The notes beneath the pieces are model-generated. The model did not search any database. It was given only the letters and a program-made list of their open reading frames with translations, and was not told the origin of the DNA. A stretch of DNA of 64,000 nucleotides from JAJZMA01 sp021850405 (GTDB lineage Bacteria; Chloroflexota; Dormibacteria; Aeolococcales; Aeolococcaceae), in contig DAHXLU010000109.1 in the NCBI GenBank assembly GCA_027365835.1, positions 1 through 64,000 of the forward strand, read 5' to 3'. Shown here in pieces: positions 17,443-26,907 of the stretch. How positions within the stretch are numbered: the stretch's first letter is position 1; every line of letters starts with the position of its first letter. The position numbers and the translations under genes were made by a program.

Positions 17443-18226
17443 GATGGAGGCAACTGCACGTCCTCTCAGGATTGGTCATCTGTACCCAGATCTCATGAAC
17501 ATCTATGGCGATTTGGGTAATGTGATTGCCCTGCGCAACCGGGCGGCCTGGAGGAACATTCCGGTCGAGGTGGTGGAGCTGGGTGAAGGCAGCTGGGACG
17601 CTCGGGAAGTGGATATCTTTTTTATCGGTGGCGGGCAGGACCTGGACCAGTCGCGGATGTACCTTGACCTGCTGGGCAAGCGCAGCCAGCTGGTGTCGGC
17701 AGTAACTTCCGGTGCAGCGATCCTGGCTGTCTGTGGCGGATACCAGCTGCTGGGGCATGCATACAGTGATGCGCATGGAAAGGTGCTGGAGGGGATAGGC
17801 CTTATCGATGGCACAACTACAGCAGGTGAGGGACGCTGGATAGGCAATGTAGTGGTTGAGGCAGGAGAAGCGCTTGGTCTGGGCCCGGTTCCCCTGGCCG
17901 GATTCGAGAATCATGGCGGCAATACCTGGCTGGGCAGCGGCGTCGCCCCCCTTGGCCGGGTACTGGTTGGGGGAGGAAACAACGGTGTGGATGGGACGGA
18001 AGGAGCAGTGCAGGGCAACGTCATCGGGACCTACCTTCATGGATCCTTTCTGCCACGAAATCCCAGAGTGGCAGACTGGCTGCTGGCAGCCGGTCTGCGC
18101 CACCGGGACAAGGCATGGATCGGGCCGCTGGCCGATCTGGATGACACAGTTGAGTTGGCGGCCCAGCGAAGCGCGGTTGCGATAGCCATGGCTGAAAAGG
18201 GAAGAAAAGCGGTTGCCCGTGCCTGA
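17435..18226 (+). CDS. Lipid II isoglutaminyl synthase, glutamine amidotransferase subunit GatD
   Basis: GatD is the class I (CobB/CobQ-like) glutaminase that hands ammonia to MurT. The nucleophile is the Cys in LAVCGGYQLLG near residue 95, and the catalytic His is in GTYLHGSFLPRNP near 190. The N-terminal IGHLYPDLMNIYGDLGN is a GatD signature. ATG at 17435 overlaps the murT end (tacATGGCTAG), so the two subunits are coupled at the level of translation. Length is 263 residues. Confidence 0.93.
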   Translation: MARMEATARPLRIGHLYPDLMNIYGDLGNVIALRNRAAWRNIPVEVVELGEGSWDAREVDIFFIGGGQDLDQSRMYLDLLGKRSQLVSAVTSGAAILAVCGGYQLLGHAYSDAHGKVLEGIGLIDGTTTAGEGRWIGNVVVEAGEALGLGPVPLAGFENHGGNTWLGSGVAPLGRVLVGGGNNGVDGTEGAVQGNVIGTYLHGSFLPRNPRVADWLLAAGLRHRDKAWIGPLADLDDTVELAAQRSAVAIAMAEKGRKAVARA

Positions 18227-18446
18227 CCGGGATGCCCGCCGCGTGCGCAATAGGGTGAGCGGCCCGGCAGCGCCCGCATCCGGTGTGGAGCTTTTGGCTC
18301 CTTCCCCTGGAAGAGCCATTGCCGCTCATGGAATGTGGCCTTTGCGGCATCATGGAGGAAGAGTCGCAGCGGTTTGGCCCCACCTGGAGGGTGTGATGGA
18401 GCCCAGGCCGCTGTTATCTGGGGCAGATTTCAGATAAGGAGTTAAC

Positions 18447-19241
18447 TTGGTTCTTGTTGGCACTCCCAGGTCCGCTGCGGCAACCGGACCCAAGCATGTA
18501 AGGGCGGCCATCTCGTACCGCAGGGACATCGGCAACGAGCTCTGGGTGGTACGCGTCCGGCCAGAGGTGCCCATTCCGTTTGTCCCCGGGCAGTACGCCA
18601 CTCTTGCGGTACGGGATGGCGACCGCATGATTGAGCGACCCTATTCGATGGTGTCTGCTCCCCACGAGGAGGAGCTTGAATTCTTCCTGGAAAGGGTAGA
18701 TTCCGGGGCGCTCACTCCCCAGCTCTATGACGTGCCAGAAGGCGGAGAGGTCTGGATCCGGCCGCGTGCCAAGGGGCTGTTTCTGCGTGGCCTGTCAGGT
18801 TTTGATGCTCCAAGGATGCTGGTGGCGACAGTCACAGGCATTGCTCCGTTTCTGAGTTTTATCAGGCACATGGGAATGCTTGCTGCTAAAGGAGAAGACT
18901 CAGTGGAGGATGCGCAACCACTTCTGGTGCTGCATGGTGCCAGCAACAGTCTTGACCTTGTGTACCAGGAAGAGATGGAGCACTGGGCAGCAACGCTGCC
19001 CAATCTTGCCTATGTTCCAACCGTAAGTCGTCCCTGGGCAGAGCCGTCATGGACCGGAGAGGTCGGAAGGGTGGAGGATATCGCGCGGAAATATCTGGAT
19101 CAGGCTGGGCTGGAACATGCAGCTGTGGAGATCTTTCTCTGCGGCAACCCCCAGATGGTTGACAAGATGCGGCAGCTGATGGTGCGCGCCATGGTTCCAG
19201 ACTCCCATGTCAAGGAGGAGCAGTACTGGCGGGAAGACTGA
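18447..19241 (+). CDS. Ferredoxin/flavodoxin--NADP+ reductase family protein
   Basis: The 264-residue protein has the FAD and NAD(P)-binding layout of the ferredoxin reductase superfamily. FAD motif RPYSMVSAP is near residue 70, pyridine-nucleotide motif VTGIAPFLSF near 130, the CGNPQMVD motif near 230, and it ends in EEQYWRED. The C-terminal aromatic near the end resembles proteobacterial-type Fpr. It would shuttle electrons between NADPH and ferredoxin or flavodoxin. The TTG start at 18447 is supported by ATAAGGAG about seven bases upstream. No partner ferredoxin lies next to it, and 220 gene-free bases separate it from gatD. Confidence 0.85.
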   Translation: MVLVGTPRSAAATGPKHVRAAISYRRDIGNELWVVRVRPEVPIPFVPGQYATLAVRDGDRMIERPYSMVSAPHEEELEFFLERVDSGALTPQLYDVPEGGEVWIRPRAKGLFLRGLSGFDAPRMLVATVTGIAPFLSFIRHMGMLAAKGEDSVEDAQPLLVLHGASNSLDLVYQEEMEHWAATLPNLAYVPTVSRPWAEPSWTGEVGRVEDIARKYLDQAGLEHAAVEIFLCGNPQMVDKMRQLMVRAMVPDSHVKEEQYWRED

Positions 19242-19513
19242 GTCTTGATCCCTGCAGCCTTGTGTATATGCCAGGCCCGGACTCTCCCGTACATCCCTTA
19301 CACTCGCAACATCAAGGGACAATGCAGACCTGGCACAGCAGTATCTGTCTGTTGCAGTGCGCAAAAGAGCCTGCAGAAGGCAGCACTCCTCTCCTGTGAG
19401 TGCGCGGGCGGAGTAGCGTCACAGCGTTGGCCCCAGGTGATGGCAAGCTGGTACCATGGCCGGGTAGTCTGGAGATGCTCCAGTTTGTCAGTTAACTGTT
19501 CTAGAGGAAAGAC

Positions 19514-19810
19514 ATGCTCCACGTTATAGCTTTCATTGTTATTGGCCTGGTGGCTGGGTATTCACTCGCTTCCTACCGCAAGATAGACACATCGGCCTAT
19601 ACCTGGCCCGTCATTGGCGGTGTCGTTGGCTCGCTGGTAGGCGGCTTCCTCTGGCTCAAGATATTTGGTGTACTGTCATTTGTTGGCAAGTGGGGATCGC
19701 TTGTTTTTGCCATAGTCGTGGCGGTGGCAGTCTGCTGGGCAGTGCTGACCAGGTTTTCTGCCGGCTCATCAACGCCATCTTCCTCCTCACCCCCTCCTGC
19801 TGCCAGTTGA
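19514..19810 (+). CDS. Small membrane protein, possibly GlsB/YeaQ/YmgE-like
   Basis: A 98-residue protein with three hydrophobic segments at about 2-20, 31-52 and 58-80, rich in Gly and Val (IGGVVGSLVGGFLWL), then a Ser/Pro tail. The topology and Gly-rich second segment resemble the transglycosylase-associated small membrane family, but similarity is only general. AGAGGAAAGAC upstream serves as a ribosome binding site. It stands alone, ahead of a strong hairpin. Confidence 0.65.
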   Translation: MLHVIAFIVIGLVAGYSLASYRKIDTSAYTWPVIGGVVGSLVGGFLWLKIFGVLSFVGKWGSLVFAIVVAVAVCWAVLTRFSAGSSTPSSSSPPPAAS

Positions 19811-19832
19811 TCCTGGCCCGGGCGGGCCAGGA
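19811..19832 (+). terminator. Perfect 9-bp GC hairpin after the small membrane gene
   Basis: TCCTGGCCC at 19811-19819 pairs with GGGCCAGGA at 19824-19832 around a 4-base loop, starting one base after the stop codon. A second small hairpin (GCGCC/GGCGC) follows. There is no T tract, so termination is inferred from position. Confidence 0.5.
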
Positions 19833-20074
19833 GCGCCAGGGCGCTGACCGGTACTCTGTCTGAGGCAGGGAGCCACGGTGCCGACACCAGGGCCACTCTG
19901 TGGCTTTCTGGCCGCGTGCCTTGCAAGGCGAGGGCTGGCAGGCTGGCGCTCGGCCCTGGGGCAGGTGCGTGCGGCAGAACCAGCAGGGGTATGGGAGCTT
20001 CATAATCTGGTTTTGCGCAGTGGTTGGCGCACAGCGGGCCGCGGTAGCTGCGGTTTTTTCAGGAGGTGCACGGC

Positions 20075-21052
20075 ATGGCTGTGGATGGAGTGGTAGTTGG
20101 AGTGGATCTTGGGGGAACCTCCATTCGTGCCGCGGTCGCGACCGGTGCGACCAGCCACGAGGAGGCTGTTGTTGGAGCCACGCCTGCTGCCCAGGGTTCT
20201 GACGCCGTTGTCGACGCTGTGGCTGCAGCTGTCCGCAAGGCAGCAGCTGGGCGTCCGCTTGCTGGCATGTCCATTGGCATTCCAGGACCACTCAGTCCTG
20301 CTGAGGGGATCGTGTACAGCGCCCCTCATCTTGCTGGCTGGGTCGACTTCCCCGCTCAGGCGGAGCTGGAACGGCGCCTTGGCTGCCCGGTTTCGATTCA
20401 CAACGATGCAAGCCTTGCCGGGTACGCTGAGTTTGTAGCTGGGGCAGGCCGCAATAGCGACCCTATGCTCTTTATTACTGTCAGCACCGGGATAGGCGGG
20501 GCACTCATCTGCGGCGGTGAGCTGGCGGTGGGGGCTGCTGGAACCGGGGGTGAGGTGGGACATATGGTGATACAGAAGGGTGGTCCCACCTGTGCCGAAG
20601 GGCATCCGGGATGTCTGGAGGGCATCGCCTCAGGGACAGCCATTGCCAGGCAGGCGCGTGCAGCACTTGAGAAGGGAGAGCCGAGCTCTCTTTTGGGGGT
20701 TGATCCAGTGACGCTCAGTGCGGCAGATGTGGGATCCGCTGCAGCTGCAGGAGATCCACTTGCACTATCCCTGTACGCAGCGGCAGGAGATGCTGTGGGA
20801 GAGGCGATTGGGGGCCTTATAAACCTGCTCAGCCCTGAGGTGGTGGTGGTTGGGGGGGGGCTGATTCATGCTGGGGATCTGCTGTTTGGTCCGCTCCGGA
20901 GCGCTATTCCCAGGATTGCCTTTCCTGTGCCGTATGCGCGGTGCCGGGTTGTCGAAGCCGGTCTTGGCACCGATGCCGGTCTGGTGGGTGCTGTCGCCTG
21001 GGCTATGAAGATGCATTCAGGGGACATGGCCGGTACCGCAGGCGTATCCTGA
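20075..21052 (+). CDS. ROK-family sugar kinase (glucokinase-like)
   Basis: A 325-residue ROK kinase, phosphorylating glucose or a similar sugar with ATP. ATP motif GVDLGGTSIRAAV is near residue 10, the sugar-binding HNDASLAGYAE near 105, the second phosphate motif ITVSTGIGGALI near 130, and the zinc-site region GHMVIQKGGPTCAEGHPGCLEGIASG near 160-180. In this region the usual CxCGxxGC is reduced to CAEGHPGC, so one zinc cysteine appears replaced. ATG at 20075 has a perfect AGGAGG eight bases upstream. The aldo/keto reductase gene follows after five bases. Confidence 0.88.
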   Translation: MAVDGVVVGVDLGGTSIRAAVATGATSHEEAVVGATPAAQGSDAVVDAVAAAVRKAAAGRPLAGMSIGIPGPLSPAEGIVYSAPHLAGWVDFPAQAELERRLGCPVSIHNDASLAGYAEFVAGAGRNSDPMLFITVSTGIGGALICGGELAVGAAGTGGEVGHMVIQKGGPTCAEGHPGCLEGIASGTAIARQARAALEKGEPSSLLGVDPVTLSAADVGSAAAAGDPLALSLYAAAGDAVGEAIGGLINLLSPEVVVVGGGLIHAGDLLFGPLRSAIPRIAFPVPYARCRVVEAGLGTDAGLVGAVAWAMKMHSGDMAGTAGVS

Positions 21053-21057
21053 TCCAC

Positions 21058-21993
21058 ATGGCAAAGTCCCGTGTAAGGCTTGGCAAGTCAGACCTTCTGG
21101 TCTCGCGCCTCTGTCTGGGTGGCAATGTGTTTGGCAGGTCTGCGGACGAGGAGAGCAGCTTTGCTGTGCTTGATGCCTATTATGCGGCAGGGGGGAATTT
21201 TGTTGACACAGCCAACATCTACGCATCCGGGAGATCCGAGGAGATTGTGGGCCGCTGGCTTGCCGCCCGGAAACCTGCTGGCGTTGTCATAGCTACCAAG
21301 GTTGGCCTTCATGTTGCCGAGCATGCTCTGTCCCGGCAGGAGATTCGCAAGGAGGTGGAAGGGTCGCTTCGACGCCTCGGAATAGAGACGATCGATCTCT
21401 ACTACGCCCACAAGGATGACCCGGACATACCGCTGGAAGAAACGATGACTGCATTCGGGGAGCTTGTGGCGGAGGGCAAGGTACGCTATCTTGCCGGCTC
21501 CAACTACAGTGCTGACCGGCTGGCCCAGGCCCTGGAGGTGAGCCGCGCTCTGGGCGTCCCAGAGTTTGTTGGCCTCCAGCCCCACTACAACCTTATGGAG
21601 CGGACCGAGTATGAGGGAGCCTTGGCAGACCTCTGTGCCCGCGAACAGCTTGGTGTGATGCCGTACTACGCTCTTGCCCAGGGTTTCCTGACAGGAAAAT
21701 ATCGCAAAGGGGTAAGGGTGGAGAGCAGTCATGCCGAGGCCGCGCTCCGGTATCTGGATCCAGTGGGTGAGGCTGTTCTCTCCGCCCTGGACCAGATCTC
21801 TGCGCAACGAAAGGTCGCACCTGCAGCAGTTGCACTGGCGTGGCTGGCTGGCCAGAAGGCGGTCGTGGCGCCGATTGCCAGTGCCCGCACAGTATCGCAG
21901 CTTTCTGATCTCATTCCGATGATGGAGCTTGAGCTTGCCGATGCTGAAATGGAGCAGCTATTGCTTGTGAGCAGCCAGCGGGTGTCAGCGTAG
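21058..21993 (+). CDS. Aldo/keto reductase
   Basis: A 311-residue member of the aldo/keto reductase superfamily, reducing aldehydes or ketones with NADPH. The catalytic residues are visible: Asp and Tyr in DTANIYASGRSEE (about 47-53), Lys in ATKVGLH near 80, and His in YYAHKDD near 123. The NADP-binding end PIASARTVSQLSDL is near 275. ATG at 21058 lies five bases after the sugar kinase stop, so the two are probably one operon, perhaps in sugar metabolism. The longer open frame upstream overlaps the kinase and was rejected. Confidence 0.9.
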   Translation: MAKSRVRLGKSDLLVSRLCLGGNVFGRSADEESSFAVLDAYYAAGGNFVDTANIYASGRSEEIVGRWLAARKPAGVVIATKVGLHVAEHALSRQEIRKEVEGSLRRLGIETIDLYYAHKDDPDIPLEETMTAFGELVAEGKVRYLAGSNYSADRLAQALEVSRALGVPEFVGLQPHYNLMERTEYEGALADLCAREQLGVMPYYALAQGFLTGKYRKGVRVESSHAEAALRYLDPVGEAVLSALDQISAQRKVAPAAVALAWLAGQKAVVAPIASARTVSQLSDLIPMMELELADAEMEQLLLVSSQRVSA

Positions 21994-22148
21994 CTGGTCT
22001 GTCGCTGTTCAGTTACACAGTCTGTCGCCATTGTCCGTCCGCAGTCCATGGCCCGGCAGTATTATGCAGTCTGGTCCGCAGCAGAAGGGTGGCCCGGTTG
22101 TAGCCACAAACTGCCAGGCGCGGCCCTAACCCATGACATGAGGGACGT

Positions 22149-22922
22149 ATGGGAGCGATGGTAGACGAGTCGCCAGCACTGGAGAGTCCAGCGGATAGCT
22201 GGGTGCAGCATGAAGCCAACAAGGGTTCTACCTGGCAGTGGTGGGTAAAGGTCCAGTTTCGTTCTCCTGCATCGCTTTTTGAGTGGTGGTGGCGCGCAGT
22301 TGGCACCAGCGTTGCGTATGAGGGTGCACTCCTCCACAGCGGCACCGGATTTCTCCGGCACCACCGCATGGAGAGACTGGCCGGCTTTATAAACCGCGGC
22401 CTGCACCTGGACAACCCGGACTGGGATTACACCAGTCGCATGGGTTGGCCACGCGGTTTGGCGGCCAATCTTGTGTTCCTACCGCTGGCACTGGTCCTGT
22501 CTCCTGTGGTCTGGGGGCTCGGGTTGCTGGCGATGTGCCTCTTCAAGGACAACCTTGTCTATGGGGGTGTACCGCACCCAATCTCTACCAGTCTTCCCGA
22601 ATCGCTGACCGCAGGGTTGACCCCGGAAGGCGTTGCTGAATGCTCTCCGCCAGCCATTGCTGGGCGCAGCACTCCAGGTTTGCGCCCGGCTTCCGATAGC
22701 CCAGCGCCAGACGCTGTAGGCGCGCGACCTGTTGTCGACACCGGCAAGATGATCAATGGGAGTGATGCCGTTGCAATCATGGGACGCACCGCCTTGCAGG
22801 AGGCCCAGTCCGTGCGCAGCCCTGAGGCAGGCGCAAGCGCGCTGTTTTCTGGTGCCGCCCGGGCCACTCGACTTTCCTCCCCTGTACGCGCCGCTACCGG
22901 CCACGGCCGTGGCCTAGAGTAG
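22149..22922 (+). CDS. Unknown protein with one or two membrane segments
   Basis: The 257-residue product has an aromatic, Trp-rich N-terminal third (WQWWVKVQF, FEWWWRAVG), a membrane hairpin at about residues 103-128 (LVFLPLALVLSP with a Gly/Trp turn), and a long Ala/Ser/Pro-rich C-terminal half that is probably disordered. GAGGGACG lies just before ATG 22149. It sits 28 bases before a phosphoesterase gene and may be cotranscribed with it. I do not recognise the family. Confidence 0.6.
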   Translation: MGAMVDESPALESPADSWVQHEANKGSTWQWWVKVQFRSPASLFEWWWRAVGTSVAYEGALLHSGTGFLRHHRMERLAGFINRGLHLDNPDWDYTSRMGWPRGLAANLVFLPLALVLSPVVWGLGLLAMCLFKDNLVYGGVPHPISTSLPESLTAGLTPEGVAECSPPAIAGRSTPGLRPASDSPAPDAVGARPVVDTGKMINGSDAVAIMGRTALQEAQSVRSPEAGASALFSGAARATRLSSPVRAATGHGRGLE

Positions 22923-22950
22923 CGCAGGGCAACTGAAGTATGGAGACGAA

Positions 22951-24189
22951 ATGACTGCACAGGCCAAGCCCCCCGCCAAAACCCCCATTGAACACGTAGT
23001 AATCATCATCCAGGAGAACCACACCTACGACAACTACTTTGGGCGCTATCCCAAGGGAGATGGCGATCCCACACTTCCCCATGCAGACAATCCACCCAGA
23101 TATACCATGCCGTTTTCGCCAACACATGGACACTGGAGCTGGAAGTATCGGGAGTGGATGGGAGCCCGTGAGCAGTATTGTGGGCTCGACCTTCCGCTTT
23201 ATTACGAGTATGCCAAGGGTGGCGTTCTGCACGACCGCTTCTTTACCGATGTGGCGGGGCCGTCGATTCCCAATCATATGTTTGCGTTCGCTGCCAGCTC
23301 GGGGGATCTGCTGAACAACCCACGGCCAGCAATCATCCGCTGGATAACCCGCGACCGGACCGTGATGCCTCCGTTCAATGTTCCAACCCTGCCAGAAAAC
23401 CTGGAGAAGGCTGGCCTGACCTGGGTGAATTTTGGCGACACCGCTCCATACAACTTTACCGGTACCCGGGCCTCAAAAAACAACGTGGCATCAGAGCTCT
23501 TCTCTGGTACTGCTGAGGCTGGCCGGCTGCCCACCGTATCCTGGCTGGTGGCACCGAACATGAGTCTCAACGAGCACCCACCCTCCAATCTCTTTGCTGG
23601 TCAGGACTGGCTGGGGACACAGGTGGATGCCGTGGTGAAGGGTGGCCTTTGGGAAAAGACTGCAATCATCATCTTCTGGGATGACTGGGGTGGTTATTTT
23701 GATCATGTGACTCCACCCCTCATTGAGAAGTGGTCGGTGGACAAGTCCTCCCACTACCGTCTTGGTTCCAGGGTTCCCTGTCTCACTATTGGTGGCTATG
23801 CCCGTCCTGACTATGTGTCCAGCGTGCCTGTGTCCCAGTCCTCGATAGTGAAATGGATTGAAGACATCTTCGGGCTCCCCTACCTGAACCAGCGGGACCG
23901 GACGGCAAACAGTTTTGCCGACGCATTTGATTTTCAGCAGGCACCCAATCCTGCCCCACCGGCCCACGGCGCAATACTTGCTGCCGCAGCCCCTGTGGCG
24001 CTGAAACATGTCGCCGAGATTCGTGCCCAGCATCGTTACCGTCGCCCACAGGTGGCAGCCTTGCGAGGGAGTGGGCAGGAGAGGACACCTTCCCGACCCA
24101 GCCTGCTGGACCAGAACGGCCGTCCCATCTCGACTGGTGCTTCAGCGGAGCGCACCGCGCCTGGAACTGGGAGCGGCCTGGGGCTATAG
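22951..24189 (+). CDS. Phosphoesterase (phospholipase C/acid phosphatase family)
   Basis: A 412-residue protein of the phosphoesterase family that includes AcpA-type phosphatases and non-haemolytic phospholipase C. Metal-ligand motifs visible are VVIIIQENHTYDNYFG near residue 20, NEHPPSN near 215 and WDDWGGYFDHV near 250. These enzymes hydrolyse phosphomonoesters or phospholipids, usually outside the cell. No signal peptide is visible at this N-terminus, which begins MTAQAKPPAKTP, so it may be cytoplasmic or exported differently. The last 70 residues are Ala/Pro/Arg-rich and unlike the family. GGAGACGAA lies directly before the ATG. Confidence 0.85.
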   Translation: MTAQAKPPAKTPIEHVVIIIQENHTYDNYFGRYPKGDGDPTLPHADNPPRYTMPFSPTHGHWSWKYREWMGAREQYCGLDLPLYYEYAKGGVLHDRFFTDVAGPSIPNHMFAFAASSGDLLNNPRPAIIRWITRDRTVMPPFNVPTLPENLEKAGLTWVNFGDTAPYNFTGTRASKNNVASELFSGTAEAGRLPTVSWLVAPNMSLNEHPPSNLFAGQDWLGTQVDAVVKGGLWEKTAIIIFWDDWGGYFDHVTPPLIEKWSVDKSSHYRLGSRVPCLTIGGYARPDYVSSVPVSQSSIVKWIEDIFGLPYLNQRDRTANSFADAFDFQQAPNPAPPAHGAILAAAAPVALKHVAEIRAQHRYRRPQVAALRGSGQERTPSRPSLLDQNGRPISTGASAERTAPGTGSGLGL

Positions 24190-24441
24190 GCCAGTCCATC
24201 CACCTTGCGCCCCGCACAGCATGGTTCTTGCCGGTTTTTGTGCCAGGGACCAGGCTCTTCATGTCACCCGTCTGTGTGCGCCTGGACACTCCAGAAGGGC
24301 CCCACCCACTGGTCCATTGGGCCGCAGCGTTGCCCCCTTATGTGATAGGCTCACGGGGATATATAAGATCTATAGTGTTCAGATATATGAACCATCGGAG
24401 CGCTATACGTCGAAGGCTGCTTTCAGGGAGGTGCTGTACCG

Positions 24442-26673
24442 ATGGGAAGAATCCGGGGATCCCTTGGAATTGTTGGCGGTGTGATTGTACTGGGGACGTT
24501 TTCCCTCACCTCCCTGTCCGCTGCTGCATCAACCACATCAACCACCCTTTATGTCGCCACGACAGGAACCAACAGCGGCAACTGCCAGTCGGCTGCCACC
24601 CCGTGTCTTACCATCCAGTACGCTGTGGGCCAGGCTGAAGCCGATGCTGGTGCCGTCACCATTGAGATTGCTGGGGGGACCTATCCAGAGCAGGTGACGG
24701 TTGCACCTACCTCCGCTTCTCCCATGACCTCCCTGACATTGCAGGGGCCCACCTCGGGGTCTCCAGCAGTTGTCAAGCCGTCTGCACTGGTCCAGAACAT
24801 CTTTGAGACCAGGACCAGCTACGGCTTTGATGTTAATACAGGAAATGTTTCAGCGATCATAGGAGTCCAGACCGGGTCGGTCGATACCGCTGTGGGCAGC
24901 ACCACCATCGCCCCTGTGCCTGCTTCGGTGACGGTAGCAAATCTTGCAGTCGACGGGGGTGGGCTTCCCGATGTAGCTCCTGCAATTCCCTGGGCAGGCA
25001 TTGCGTTTATTGATACAAGTGGCAATGTCGACAATAACGTGATCCAGAACATCCAGATTCCGGCCGCCATGGGGGATGCGTCAGCAGTGGGTATTGCAGT
25101 CAAGAGCACTGCCGCCGCACAGACTGTGGGAATTGCGCACAATGTCCTTTCCCCGCATGCAGGATTTGTTTATGTGAACCTGATCGGAGGAACCCCGGGT
25201 TCGCTTTCGGCAACCGTGACAGGCAACACCATTGTGGGTGATCCGACATTGGCCTCTGCGCAGTTCGGGATTACCGCTGGTGGCTTGAGCAGCCTCAATC
25301 TCAGTGGAAACACCGTCTCCTATTTCCAGTCGCCCTACGACGTTGGAGCCATCTGGCTGGAGCGGCAGGCTTCCGGTGCATCATGCAGCGTTACTGGCAA
25401 CAATCTCATCGCCAACGATGATGGTGTGGATGTACGCGGCGCAGCTGGATGCGTCATCTCCAGGAACACAATTACTGCGGGGGCTGCGGGCATCGAGATC
25501 GGCTCTGGGTATTCTGCAACAACAGCAGAGAGCATCAATACCGTTGTCAGTGGAAATATGATCAGCGGCACTCCCACTGCGGCTACCTACAAGTGGTATT
25601 CAGGCGCGGCCACTGTGGCCGGAGCGCCGATAGTTGGCGTGCTGGTCTGGGACGGTACTGGCAGTTCCATAACAGGTAACGGGATTGGGGGTTTTGTCAG
25701 CGATGTGTATGTTGGCAATGATCCTGTCTATAACAACAACACGGCTACCTGGGGGTCTGGGGGGGCTCCTGCTGGCAACAGCATTTCAGGAACCACTGTG
25801 TCTGCCAATAGCCTTGGAACACCCGCCGCCGCAAAGTCAGGCAGTGGGGTTTCCAGCTATGGTGTTGCCTGCCTCAACAGCGCTGGGGAATGTACGGCTA
25901 CACCGCTGAATGCAAAGGACAACTGGTGGGGTTCAGCTTCGGGCCCAGGACCCGTGGCGGCAGGCGCTGGAGTTCCGGTGTCAAAGAACGTGGACTATTC
26001 CGCCTGGTGCACAACTGCATCATGCATAGTCGTTCCAGCTCCCGGAAAGGGCTACTGGCTGGTAGCTGCGGATGGCGGCATCTTCCCATTTGGTGATGCC
26101 GGAGGATATGGCTCAACCGGTAACATCACACTGAACAAGCCCATGGTTGGCATGGCATCCACTCCCAATGGAGAGGGGTACTGGCTGGTAGCTGCAGATG
26201 GCGGCATCTTCCCGTTTGGCAACGCCGTAGGCTACGGCTCTACTGGAGGCATGAAGCTCAACACCACAATAGCTGGAATGGCTGCTACTCCAGATGGAGC
26301 GGGATACTGGCTGGTCGGTGCTGACGGGGCAGTATTCCCGTTCGGTGACGCTGTGAACTATGGCTCAATGGCAGGGCAGTACATCAGCGCACCTGTTGTC
26401 GGGATTGTGTCCACTCCAGATGGCAAGGGCTACTGGATGGTTGGCAGCGACGGCAACGTGTATGCGTTTGGTGACGCTGTGAGCTATGGCTCAATGGCAG
26501 GGCAGCATCTCAACAAGCCGGTGGTCGGCATGGCTGCAACTCCAGATGGCAAGGGCTACTGGCTGGTGGCTGCGGATGGCGGTATCTTCCCATTTGGTGA
26601 TGCCGGAGGATATGGATCAACCGGCAACATCACACTGAACAAGCCCATGGTTGGTATGGCGGGCGTCGCCTAG
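24442..26673 (+). CDS. Secreted parallel beta-helix protein with C-terminal GYWLVAADGG repeats
   Basis: The 743-residue protein begins with a clear signal peptide (about 1-28, ending in Ala-rich LSAAAS). Residues about 40-530 are Gly/Asn/Thr-rich with recurring short strands such as NVVSGN and VTGNTI, typical of right-handed parallel beta-helices like pectate-lyase or copper-binding NosD folds. Residues 535-743 are five copies of a 42-residue repeat built on GYWLVAADGGIFPFGDA. It is probably cell-surface or secreted and may bind polysaccharide, by inference. GGGAGGTG lies ten bases before ATG 24442. It stands alone, with an AT-rich promoter-like stretch at 24345-24385. Confidence 0.8.
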   Translation: MGRIRGSLGIVGGVIVLGTFSLTSLSAAASTTSTTLYVATTGTNSGNCQSAATPCLTIQYAVGQAEADAGAVTIEIAGGTYPEQVTVAPTSASPMTSLTLQGPTSGSPAVVKPSALVQNIFETRTSYGFDVNTGNVSAIIGVQTGSVDTAVGSTTIAPVPASVTVANLAVDGGGLPDVAPAIPWAGIAFIDTSGNVDNNVIQNIQIPAAMGDASAVGIAVKSTAAAQTVGIAHNVLSPHAGFVYVNLIGGTPGSLSATVTGNTIVGDPTLASAQFGITAGGLSSLNLSGNTVSYFQSPYDVGAIWLERQASGASCSVTGNNLIANDDGVDVRGAAGCVISRNTITAGAAGIEIGSGYSATTAESINTVVSGNMISGTPTAATYKWYSGAATVAGAPIVGVLVWDGTGSSITGNGIGGFVSDVYVGNDPVYNNNTATWGSGGAPAGNSISGTTVSANSLGTPAAAKSGSGVSSYGVACLNSAGECTATPLNAKDNWWGSASGPGPVAAGAGVPVSKNVDYSAWCTTASCIVVPAPGKGYWLVAADGGIFPFGDAGGYGSTGNITLNKPMVGMASTPNGEGYWLVAADGGIFPFGNAVGYGSTGGMKLNTTIAGMAATPDGAGYWLVGADGAVFPFGDAVNYGSMAGQYISAPVVGIVSTPDGKGYWMVGSDGNVYAFGDAVSYGSMAGQHLNKPVVGMAATPDGKGYWLVAADGGIFPFGDAGGYGSTGNITLNKPMVGMAGVA
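26044..26670 (+). repeat. Five tandem 126-bp coding repeats
   Basis: Each unit encodes GYWLVAADGGIFPFGDA-type sequence of about 42 residues. Units 1 and 5 are nearly identical in DNA, while 3 and 4 are diverged, suggesting recent copying or gene conversion between the ends of the array. Confidence 0.9.
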
Positions 26674-26907
26674 GAAGAAACAGCGGTTCGCTGGAAGAAG
26701 GCTGGGGGTCTAACTCTCCAGAGGGCCGGCACCGCGGCTCCAGGAGGCATGTCTGTCGGCGGGTTGCGGTCGGCAGGGGAACGGGAATTCGTGGCTCTGC
26801 CCACTCGGGAAGCTGCAGGGCCCCTGCCTTTTGGTAGCTTCGGCGGGCGTCGTTGAGCAGGGGTCGGTTTGCTTGTGCCCAGGTAGCGCCGCAGCAGGGG
26901 AACCAGT

